Below, in pieces: positions 7,708 through 14,002 of a stretch of DNA of 14,002 bases; position 1 is the stretch's first letter, and each line of letters begins with the position of its first letter. Location of the stretch: positions 1-14,002 of the forward strand of contig JBGPYM010000058.1 in the NCBI GenBank assembly GCA_041493205.1. The letters run 5' to 3'. The position numbers were made by a program, and so were the translations under genes. Source of the stretch: JBGPYM01 sp041493205. Its GTDB lineage: Bacteria > Bacteroidota > Ignavibacteria > UBA10030 > UBA6906. The notes under the pieces are model-generated. The model did no database searches and was not told the DNA's origin. It saw nothing but the letters and a program-made list of their open reading frames with translations.

Positions 7708-10239
7708 TCAGAATCTGACCGAGAAGCCGATCGTGGGGAGGATCGGAAACATCCCGATGGCACTCCTCCCGATCGTCAGGTCGTCGTTTGCGGTGAATCG
7801 GTAATTCAGGACGTTCGTCCGGTTATACACGTTGATCACATCCAGGTAGAAGTCCCAGTCGAGCGACCAGAAATCCGCCTTTGCCGTCACGCGGATGTCG
7901 AGCCGGTGGTACGGCGGAAAACGCCCCGAATACTTGTTTACCTCCCCGCCCCGGTCCAGGTCGAACACGACGTTCCCCCGGCTGTCCACCTCGATGACCT
8001 TCCGCGCCACGCCGTTGACAACGGCGTCCACGAGGCGTGGCTTGAGGCCCACCGGCTCCGTGAACGGAAAATTGCTGCCGTACTTCCACCGGACTCCCAC
8101 AAAGAGCCATGAGTTCAGGCGGTAGTCGAGCACGATGTCCACCGTGTGTCGCTGGTCGAACCGGAACGGCGTCCGGATGTCGTCGCGGATGCGTTCCGCC
8201 TTCGCGAGCGTGTAGCCGATCCATCCGGTGAGGCGCGCGTCCTGACGCACCGCCTTCTTCTCGAGCATGATTTCAATCCCGTATGAGGACCCGGTCGCAC
8301 CGTTGACCGGGAGCGTCGTGACTGAGTCGCCTGTGATCTCAACGGGATCGGTCCATCCGTCCCTGCGGCGCGGATCTCTCCCGGGCACGGGCGAGACCGA
8401 GTAGACCGTTCCCTGGAGAATCTCCGGGACGATCACGTTGTCGAACTTCTTGTAATATCCCTCGAGGCGCACCTGCCACTCGTTGTCGAGCCACCGGTCG
8501 ATCCCGAGAACATAATGGACGGCCCGCTCGGCTTCGAGACCTCCAAGGGGCGCGCTCGTCAGGTCATAGAATGCATTCTGATCGAGGAGCTTTTCATATC
8601 CCGGAGACTGGCGGTAGATGCCCCACGCTCCCCGGAGCGTGGTCAGCGGGTCGAGCGCGTACGATACGTTCAGCCGCGGCGAGAGATAGGTTTTGTGTAT
8701 GATGTCGTAATGATCGAGCCGTACCCCGGGCTGTATGGAGAGTCCGCCGCCGACGGTTATCTTGTCCTGCGCATAGAAATTGATCCGGGCGTAGTCGCGC
8801 GACTGCACGAAATCCTCGAGCCAGGCGATGCCCCGCGACAGCATGATGGCGCGGAAGAGGTCGTCGGGGCGGAAATGCCAGATCAACGACGTCCGGAGGA
8901 AATCGACACCTGCACCGGTTTCCACGAGATGTCCGGGGAGCACGAGCGAGAGTTCCGAACTTGCGGCGACCTTGCGGAACTCGTAGCGGGAATTGAACTC
9001 CACATTGAAAAGCCGGAGTCCCGAGGTGTCGGCCAGCCCTTCATATTTATCACGGTTGAGCGCGGGGTCGATGAAGTCGCCTCCGAATTCCGTGTCGCCC
9101 GTATTTCTGTACCACGACACCACGGTTTTCAGATAGACATCCCGCTGCGGCATGTAGTGCCACGCCAGTCCCGCGACATCGTTCCGGGTCTTGTCGAGGA
9201 CGTTCACGCTGTCGGGCGTCGAGCGGTCTTTTCCGCTGATGAGTTCCACGCCGTCCCTGCTGAAGAGCGCGTTCACAATGAACGTATGACCCGTCCATGG
9301 CTCCAGGACCACCTTCGACTGGAGGTCCATGAAATTGGGAAACGCAACGTCGCCGCTGACCAGACCGGACCTCTTCGCGATCGGCCCAAGGATCAGGTCA
9401 TAATATGTTCTGCGGGCGGAGACCATGTACGAGCCGGGCAGGTCGAGGGGGAAACGTCCGCCGAGGACGACATTTGCATTCGTAATGCTGGCATTCAGGC
9501 TTCCTCCGATCCCGCGCGTGCGGTCTCCCTCCCTGTTGGTGACCTCCAGGACAGCGGAGAGCCGGTCGCCGAACCGCGCAGGAAACCCGCCTGTCACAAG
9601 ACTGATGTCCGAAGCGGTTTCAGGGTTAAACATGCTGATCAATCCGTAGAGGCGGTACGGATTGAATACTTCGATATCGTCCATGACGATCAGGTTCTGG
9701 TCCGGACCGCTGCCGCGGATCACGAGCTGGGAGGTGAAGTCGTTTGGTGCAAGGACGCCGGGGAGGGACTGGAGGGTGCGCAGGACGTCTTCCCCTACGC
9801 CTGCGAGCGTTTTGGCGCGGGCGGGAGCCACATTGAGCGTGCTCGTCCGGATGTCCGCCTGACGCCGTGCCCGCTCTGCCGTTACCTGCACCTCGTCGAG
9901 GGGGATCGCGGATTCGGTGAGCGCGGCGCGCACTGTTGTCGTTCCGCCGGACTCCATGACGACATGCGGATCGGTCCACTCCGCGTAGCCGAGGGCGCGC
10001 ACGGTAACCGCATACGTGCCTTCCGGGACCGATTCGAAGAGAAATTCCCCCTGCTCGTTCGTCGCCACCCCGAGCTTTGTGCTCCCGACAATCACGGTAG
10101 CGAACGGCACAGGTTTCCCGGTTTCCTTCGCGACCACCACCCCCGTGAGGCGACCTGTCCCCCCTGCACGCACGGGCGTGACGGCGAAGATGCCCGGGAG
10201 AAGGGCGATCGCAGACAACAATGCAATGGAACGACGCAT
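7708..10239 (-). CDS. TonB-dependent outer-membrane receptor with N-terminal carboxypeptidase-regulatory-like domain
   Basis: This 843-residue outer-membrane protein was recognised from its layout. A signal peptide (1-25: Arg-Arg, hydrophobic core, VRA then Gly) is followed by a carboxypeptidase-regulatory-like beta domain (about 29-108: GRLTGVVV, FATVIVGSTKLGVATNEQGE, GTYAVTVRALGY). LDEVQVTA (114-121) resembles a TonB box. The plug domain (about 130-240) has LRTLQSLPGV and VIRGSGPDQNLIVMDDIEV. A long beta-barrel of alternating aromatic strands ends in a terminal Phe (GFSVRF), as expected for BAM-assembled barrels. It would import a ligand, or support its export, with TonB energy; the substrate is not deducible and no SusD partner is adjacent. 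The ATG at 10239 is chosen because it begins the signal peptide. The frame stays open to 10455, but that would overlap bshB1. It is the first gene of the minus-strand run. Confidence 0.92.
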   Translation of the reverse strand: MRRSIALLSAIALLPGIFAVTPVRAGGTGRLTGVVVAKETGKPVPFATVIVGSTKLGVATNEQGEFLFESVPEGTYAVTVRALGYAEWTDPHVVMESGGTTTVRAALTESAIPLDEVQVTAERARRQADIRTSTLNVAPARAKTLAGVGEDVLRTLQSLPGVLAPNDFTSQLVIRGSGPDQNLIVMDDIEVFNPYRLYGLISMFNPETASDISLVTGGFPARFGDRLSAVLEVTNREGDRTRGIGGSLNASITNANVVLGGRFPLDLPGSYMVSARRTYYDLILGPIAKRSGLVSGDVAFPNFMDLQSKVVLEPWTGHTFIVNALFSRDGVELISGKDRSTPDSVNVLDKTRNDVAGLAWHYMPQRDVYLKTVVSWYRNTGDTEFGGDFIDPALNRDKYEGLADTSGLRLFNVEFNSRYEFRKVAASSELSLVLPGHLVETGAGVDFLRTSLIWHFRPDDLFRAIMLSRGIAWLEDFVQSRDYARINFYAQDKITVGGGLSIQPGVRLDHYDIIHKTYLSPRLNVSYALDPLTTLRGAWGIYRQSPGYEKLLDQNAFYDLTSAPLGGLEAERAVHYVLGIDRWLDNEWQVRLEGYYKKFDNVIVPEILQGTVYSVSPVPGRDPRRRDGWTDPVEITGDSVTTLPVNGATGSSYGIEIMLEKKAVRQDARLTGWIGYTLAKAERIRDDIRTPFRFDQRHTVDIVLDYRLNSWLFVGVRWKYGSNFPFTEPVGLKPRLVDAVVNGVARKVIEVDSRGNVVFDLDRGGEVNKYSGRFPPYHRLDIRVTAKADFWSLDWDFYLDVINVYNRTNVLNYRFTANDDLTIGRSAIGMFPILPTIGFSVRF

Positions 10240-10265
10240 GGCGGATTGTGGAGACGCGTGAAACG

Positions 10266-10273
10266 AAAATATA
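10266..10273 (-). promoter_or_regulatory. Possible -7 element for the receptor-led operon
   Basis: The minus strand reads TATATTTT, 7 of 8 positions of the Bacteroidota TAnnTTTG element (final G is T), 26 bases before the receptor ATG. No convincing TTTG is found about 20 bases upstream, so this is a weak candidate chosen partly for position in the AT-rich divergent spacer. Confidence 0.25.
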
Positions 10274-10297
10274 CTCAAATCCCGCCTGAAGAACACT

Positions 10298-10329
10298 TTT
10301 GCCTTCCTCGAAAGTTCTGCATATATTTG
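10298..10329 (+). promoter_or_regulatory. Bacteroidota-type promoter for bshB1
   Basis: TTTG at 10298-10301 and TATATTTG at 10322-10329 are separated by exactly 20 bases. They match the Bacteroidota primary sigma consensus (-33 TTTG, -7 TAnnTTTG) with no mismatch. The element ends 22 bases before the bshB1 ATG, so the predicted leader would be very short. The assignment is by consensus only. Confidence 0.65.
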
Positions 10330-10351
10330 GTCGAATTTTTCGCGGGGATCA

Positions 10352-11071
10352 ATGAAACTCGACGTTCTTGCAATCGGCGCGCATCCGGACGACATCGAAC
10401 TCACATGCGCGGGCACCGTCATTAAGATGGTCGGGCAGGGACGGAGGGTGGGCATCCTCGATCTTACTCAGGGGGAGCTCGGTACACGCGGGAACAAGAA
10501 AGTCCGCGGCCGGGAAGCCGCAAAGGCTGCGTCCCTTATGGGGCTCGCAGTCCGCGAGACCCTGAAACTTCCCGACGGCAACATTGAGGTCAATCTCAAA
10601 AACCGGCTCAAAGTGGTCCGCGTCATCCGCGCGCTGAAACCCGACGTTCTCCTCATCCCCTATCCCGTGGACCGTCACCCCGACCATGAACACGCTCACG
10701 CCCTCTGCCGTGAAGCATGGTTTTCCGCGGGACTCGCCAAGGTGACCACGTTCGACCGGGGGCGTCTGCAGGAACCCTTCCGTCCGCGCGCCTATTACCA
10801 CTACATGCAATGGTTTGAATTCCAGCCGAGCTTCATCGTGGACGTCACAGCCGAATTCGAACGGCGCCTTGAGGTGATGCGCGCCTACCGTTCGCAATTC
10901 TACGACCCGGACAACAAGGAACGTGAGACGATCCTGAGCAGTCCCGAGTTCCTCGAGATGGTGCGCACGCGGCTGGAGTATTACGGCGACAGGATCGGCA
11001 AGAAATACGGCGAACCGTTCGCCGCTCCCGGCGCCATTCGCGTCGACGATCTTTTCGCACTCAACACCTGA
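10352..11071 (+). CDS. bshB1: Bacillithiol biosynthesis deacetylase BshB1
   Basis: This 239-residue zinc hydrolase of the PIG-L/LmbE family removes the acetyl group from GlcNAc-malate in bacillithiol synthesis. The metal site is AHPDD (10-14; His11, Asp13/14) together with HPDHEHAH (109-116; His112). TQGELGTRG (39-47) after the first strands, YPVDRHPDH and the YHYMQWFEFQPSFIVDV-like segment in the second half are typical of BshB1 rather than of other LmbE proteins. Length is normal for the family. ATG at 10352 is preceded by GGGGA at short distance and by the promoter at 10298-10329. It is divergent from the receptor and is followed two bases later by the DUF2231-like gene. Other bsh genes are not in the window. 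Confidence 0.93.
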   Translation: MKLDVLAIGAHPDDIELTCAGTVIKMVGQGRRVGILDLTQGELGTRGNKKVRGREAAKAASLMGLAVRETLKLPDGNIEVNLKNRLKVVRVIRALKPDVLLIPYPVDRHPDHEHAHALCREAWFSAGLAKVTTFDRGRLQEPFRPRAYYHYMQWFEFQPSFIVDVTAEFERRLEVMRAYRSQFYDPDNKERETILSSPEFLEMVRTRLEYYGDRIGKKYGEPFAAPGAIRVDDLFALNT

Positions 11072-11073
11072 TT

Positions 11074-11511
11074 ATGCCGAATCCGCATCCGCTCGTCATT
11101 CACTTCCCCATCGCCCTCCTCTCCGTTGCGGTCCTGTTTGAACTCTTCGCCCGGTTCCTGCACCGGGAAGATTTCTCCCGTTGCGGCTGGTGGATGCAGC
11201 TTATCGGGACCATAGGCCTGGTGCTTGCGGTCGTCACCGGAATCCTCGCCCGGGACACTGTCACGATCGCTCCCCTGGCCCGTCCCTACTTCGATATGCA
11301 CCAGCAAATGGCATTTTTAGCTTCCGGCCTCTTCGCCGTGCTTCTCTTCTGGCGCATTGCGTCAAGGTCAAGGATCCCGGAACGGTATGTCGCGCTCTAT
11401 CTCATCCTCCTCGTGTGCAGCGTCGCCGTTCTCTGGGTCGGCGCCTGGTATGGCGGAGAAATGGTCTACCGGTTCGGCGTCGGCCTCAAGACCATCAAAG
11501 GGCTGCTCTGA
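11074..11511 (+). CDS. DUF2231-like small membrane protein
   Basis: This 145-residue integral membrane protein has about four hydrophobic segments (approximately 10-28, 42-60, 78-95 and 106-125). The N-terminal HPLVIHFPIALL (5-16; His5, His10), DMHQQMAF (74-81; His76) and GGEMVYRFGVG (127-137) are the hallmarks of the DUF2231 family. Its conserved histidines suggest metal or heme binding, but no function is established and I do not assign one. It begins two bases after the bshB1 stop, so it is almost certainly co-transcribed and probably translated by ribosomes leaving bshB1; no separate Shine-Dalgarno is clear. Whether it is linked functionally to bacillithiol is unknown. Confidence 0.8.
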   Translation: MPNPHPLVIHFPIALLSVAVLFELFARFLHREDFSRCGWWMQLIGTIGLVLAVVTGILARDTVTIAPLARPYFDMHQQMAFLASGLFAVLLFWRIASRSRIPERYVALYLILLVCSVAVLWVGAWYGGEMVYRFGVGLKTIKGLL

Positions 11512-11523
11512 GGAACCCGGAAC

Positions 11524-11550
11524 AAAAAAAACCCGGCCGCAGGGCCGGGT
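11524..11550 (-). terminator. Intrinsic terminator of the ccm transcript
   Basis: A perfect 8-bp stem (ACCCGGCC at 11531-11538 and GGCCGGGT at 11543-11550) with a 4-base loop is followed, reading the minus strand, by a run of eight T residues (11531-11524, including the last stem base). It lies 28 bases past the ccmF stop. On the plus strand the hairpin is followed by GTTCGC with no T-run, so it is a poor plus-strand terminator for the bshB1 pair that converges on it. Confidence 0.88.
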
Positions 11551-11578
11551 GTTCGCATCTGCAAGTGGATGACAGCGC

Positions 11579-13870
11579 CTAATCCGGCTCAGGGACTGCC
11601 TTCAGCGAAGCTTCCTGCGCCCTGCGGACGATCGTCACGAGGAATCCGACCAGAAGAATAATGACGCCGGCCCAGACCAGGTTGATATAGGGTTTCACGC
11701 TCGCCTCTGCGACAAGCACGTCACCCTGGGCATCTCCCTGCGCCGCTCCCTTTGTCAGGTCGCGCACGCCGATTTCCACCCGCGAGTTCTCCTTCGCCTC
11801 CCGGTCCGGCATCATCGCCGAAATGACGAACTCGTACTTCCCTTCAAAGACCGCCTTCTCATCGCGCGATTCTCCCTGGCTCATGATCTTTGCGGGAGTG
11901 ACCGTCACGGGCTTCCCCTTCTCCCCTTTGACCTTGAGGACTGCGCCGATCCGAACGTCCTTCCCTTCGAGCATCGCGGCCTTCTGCATCACGGGGAAAT
12001 CGAAATCCACGAAGGTGATGTCGACGTCCTCGAACTTCCTCGTCTCGCCCCGCTTCATCTGCACCTTCTGCATCGGACTGCTGTCCGCCCCTTTTTGCTC
12101 GAGCGACAAAGGGGCGAGGTAAAAGTCCTTGGTGATGAGGTTGGCGATGTCCGGGTTTCGCATGAGGCCGTCGTTGTACTTGCTGTAATACATGATCGGA
12201 GCGACGGTGGTGCTGCGCCCGTCTTTTTCGACGGTGACGTGGAACGCGAATTTCTGGCCTTCGGTCGGACGGTAGCCGGTGTACGTCATGTGGTAGCCGA
12301 GGGCTTCAACGGTCTTCCCCTGCGGCAGCGAAATGGTCACCTTGTCGTCATACTTGTTCGAAGCGACGAACCCGAAAAACATGATGGCAAGCCCGACATG
12401 TGCGACGGAACCGCCTGCGTATTTGGGGTTTCCCTTGAAGATCCTGAGCGCCACCAGCACGTTTGCCAGGAGGGCAAACGCGGCCCCGAATACGAAGAGG
12501 CCCACCAGCAGGTCGGCAATTGTGAATATCGCGAACGCTGCGGTGATGACCGCCGCGATGATCGCGGGAGTCCTGAGGCTCCGGAGGACCTCTTTCCGGT
12601 TGGAGCGCGACCACCAGAGAAGCTGCCCGATGCCGGCCAGGAGGCCGATGACGATCCCGAGGGGCAGCGTGGTGGTGACGTAATACGCCGTGTCCACGGC
12701 GCTCTTCTTGCCGTGAAGGAGCTCCGTGATGATGGGAGACGACGTGCCGATGATGATGAAGATCGCCGCGGCCACGATCGTCGATGCGCCAAGGAACAGC
12801 GCGAACTCCCTCGAATAATAGCCGTGACGGTCGGCCGGCACGGGGATTTCCTTCCGCCTGCGGAACAGCATGACGCCGCCGATTGACGCGAAGAGGGCGA
12901 TCATGCTGATCAGAAGCCAGTATGCCGTCATCCCCGGGTCAACGAAGGAATGCACGGAGGTATCGCCCAGCACGCCGCTCCTGGTGAGAAATGTCGAGTA
13001 GAGGACCATCAGGAAGCAGAGCATCGAAAGGATCAGGTTGGTCTTGATGAACCCGCCGGTCTTCCGCTGCGAGAGCGTGGTATGGATCGCCGCAATCGTG
13101 AAGAGCCACGGCACGAGCGAGGAATTCTCCACCGGGTCCCATCCCCAGTACCCGCCCCAGCCGAGCGTCTCGTAGGCCCAGAACCCGCCCATCATGATTC
13201 CCGTCCCCAGAATCAGTCCGCCGAACACCAGCCAGGGCGTGGCCGGCCGAATCCAGTTCGTGTAGTCACGCTTCATCATGGCCGCCACCGCGTACGCGTA
13301 GGGGACCCCCATCGAGGAGAATCCGCTGAAGAGCACCTGCGGGTGGATAACCATCCAGTAGTTCTGCAGCAGCGGATTGAGTCCGCGCCCGTCGGCCGGC
13401 GCGAACCCCGCAGCGACCTGTCCCGGCCAGGAATCCCAGACATATATGAACGGGTTCTTGACGATCAGCATGAGGAGCAGGCACAGTTCGATCAGGCCAA
13501 AGACGCTCATCACCTCCGGCTCGTATCCCTTCTTCGAGGAATGCCGGAGCAGGAAGACGCCGATAAGCGCCGTGAAGAGGGTCCAGAGCGTGAAGCTCCC
13601 CTCCTGTCCCGCGTAAAATGTGGAAACAAGGAGCGGGGTGGAGAGTTCGCGTGAGCTGTAGCTCCAGACATACGTGTACTGGAACTGGTGCGTCAGGATG
13701 AGATACAGGAGGACACCGGCTGTCGAGAGGACCGTCGCGACGGTCAGGAGATAAAACAAACGACCCGTCTTGAGCAGCGTCGCCGAGCCATTACGGTGGT
13801 TCATGTAATAGCTGACGATGGAGATCAGACAGGTCGTAAAGGCAATCTTGACCAGAATGCCACCGATCAT
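11579..13870 (-). CDS. ccmF: Cytochrome c maturation heme lyase subunit CcmF
   Basis: This 763-residue polytopic inner-membrane protein transfers heme from holo-CcmE to apocytochrome c on the periplasmic side (System I). The WWD heme-handling motif GWGGYWGWDPVENSSLVPW spans 237-255. The four histidines expected of CcmF are present: His176 (IHPQVLFSG) and His307 (SVHSF) flanking WWD as periplasmic ligands, and His263 (AIHTT) and His491 (VAHVG) as likely transmembrane b-heme ligands. About 14 membrane segments fill 1-503; a large hydrophilic periplasmic region (about 505-725) precedes a last segment (about 730-748). CcmF is usually about 650-670 residues, so that region is roughly 100 residues larger. 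It starts with ATG at 13870 after a GGGGG tract, 46 bases beyond the ccmE stop. The terminator at 11524-11550 closes the unit. Confidence 0.94.
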   Translation of the reverse strand: MIGGILVKIAFTTCLISIVSYYMNHRNGSATLLKTGRLFYLLTVATVLSTAGVLLYLILTHQFQYTYVWSYSSRELSTPLLVSTFYAGQEGSFTLWTLFTALIGVFLLRHSSKKGYEPEVMSVFGLIELCLLLMLIVKNPFIYVWDSWPGQVAAGFAPADGRGLNPLLQNYWMVIHPQVLFSGFSSMGVPYAYAVAAMMKRDYTNWIRPATPWLVFGGLILGTGIMMGGFWAYETLGWGGYWGWDPVENSSLVPWLFTIAAIHTTLSQRKTGGFIKTNLILSMLCFLMVLYSTFLTRSGVLGDTSVHSFVDPGMTAYWLLISMIALFASIGGVMLFRRRKEIPVPADRHGYYSREFALFLGASTIVAAAIFIIIGTSSPIITELLHGKKSAVDTAYYVTTTLPLGIVIGLLAGIGQLLWWSRSNRKEVLRSLRTPAIIAAVITAAFAIFTIADLLVGLFVFGAAFALLANVLVALRIFKGNPKYAGGSVAHVGLAIMFFGFVASNKYDDKVTISLPQGKTVEALGYHMTYTGYRPTEGQKFAFHVTVEKDGRSTTVAPIMYYSKYNDGLMRNPDIANLITKDFYLAPLSLEQKGADSSPMQKVQMKRGETRKFEDVDITFVDFDFPVMQKAAMLEGKDVRIGAVLKVKGEKGKPVTVTPAKIMSQGESRDEKAVFEGKYEFVISAMMPDREAKENSRVEIGVRDLTKGAAQGDAQGDVLVAEASVKPYINLVWAGVIILLVGFLVTIVRRAQEASLKAVPEPD

Positions 13871-13916
13871 AGGACACCCCCATGGAAAAGAACAAACACG
13901 ACCCGCGCAGCGGGCA

Positions 13917-14002
13917 TCAACTCGTCTTTTTCAGCTCGGACGGTTGGGCCTCATACTTCGACGGGCACTTCGTGAGGACTTCCGTGGCGTGGAAGTATCC
14001 CT
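13917..14002 (-). CDS. ccmE: Cytochrome c maturation heme chaperone CcmE, C-terminal fragment, Cys-type
   Basis: Only the last 28 codons (14000-13917, including the TGA stop) are in the window. They read GYFHATEVLTKCPSKYEAQ and then a short charged tail ending KKTS. The HATEVLTK block matches the end of the CcmE beta-barrel (E. coli ...VLAKHDENY), and the following position, His130 in E. coli where heme is covalently attached, is Cys (codon 13967-13965). The Tyr four residues on is kept, giving CxxxY. That is the CcmE type of the variant System I known in archaea and some bacteria. CcmE carries heme from CcmC to CcmF in the periplasm, and its position directly before ccmF fits. The fragment is short, so identity rests on this motif plus context. 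Confidence 0.85.
   Translation of the reverse strand, partial: GYFHATEVLTKCPSKYEAQPSELKKTS

Noticed and set aside
8515..10425. Long plus-strand open frame (636 codons) opposite the TonB-dependent receptor
   Set aside because: Low-complexity translation without domain signals; the opposite strand has a signal peptide, plug and barrel. It also overlaps the start of bshB1.
10240..10455. Upstream extension of the receptor reading frame by 72 codons
   Set aside because: The extension overlaps bshB1 antisense and would bury the signal peptide that begins at 10239.
10349..10897. Minus-strand open frame (182 codons) opposite bshB1
   Set aside because: bshB1 is conserved along its length with a full zinc site; the antisense frame has no recognisable features.
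13902..13914. Small hairpin (CCCGC, 3-base loop, GCGGG) between ccmE and ccmF
   Set aside because: Only five base pairs and no following T-run; not supportable as a terminator.

Overview
The window is about 14 kb of compact, GC-rich bacterial chromosome. It reads as core metabolism plus envelope functions; I see no phage, transposase, CRISPR array, tRNA or rRNA. Three things point to the Bacteroidota/Ignavibacteria (FCB) group: a bacillithiol-type deacetylase (BshB1), a carboxypeptidase-regulatory-domain TonB-dependent receptor, and a promoter with the Bacteroidota layout TTTG-N20-TAnnTTTG. The high GC fits a GC-rich lineage of that group; I cannot name a genus.

Left and centre (1-10239, minus strand): a run of nine genes read right to left, probably one transcription unit. 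It starts with an outer-membrane TonB-dependent receptor (7708-10239), then xseA and xseB (exonuclease VII), dxs (first step of the MEP isoprenoid pathway), a Gfo/Idh/MocA-family oxidoreductase, a PhoB-like response regulator with its PhoR-like histidine kinase, ribD, and the first 20 codons of ribE (riboflavin synthase), which runs off the left edge. Neighbours are separated by at most about 23 bases. Three junctions are 4-base start/stop overlaps: xseB/dxs, regulator/kinase and kinase/ribD.

Centre-right (10240-11511): a 112-bp divergent intergenic region carries a good promoter candidate for the plus-strand pair bshB1 and a small DUF2231-like membrane protein gene. Downstream, in the convergent gap, a strong hairpin with a T-run is oriented to terminate the minus-strand gene arriving from the right.

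Right (11579-14002, minus strand): a cytochrome c maturation (System I) locus with a complete ccmF and the last 28 codons of ccmE at the edge. The CcmE fragment has Cys where the classical heme-binding His is expected (a CxxxY motif). This marks the variant System I known from archaea and some bacteria, and is the most notable observation here.

There are no gene-free stretches longer than 300 bases. I found no clearly undescribed system. The points worth following are the Cys-type CcmE with an enlarged CcmF, the missing catalytic His in the Gfo/Idh/MocA protein, and the unusual mixed operon.
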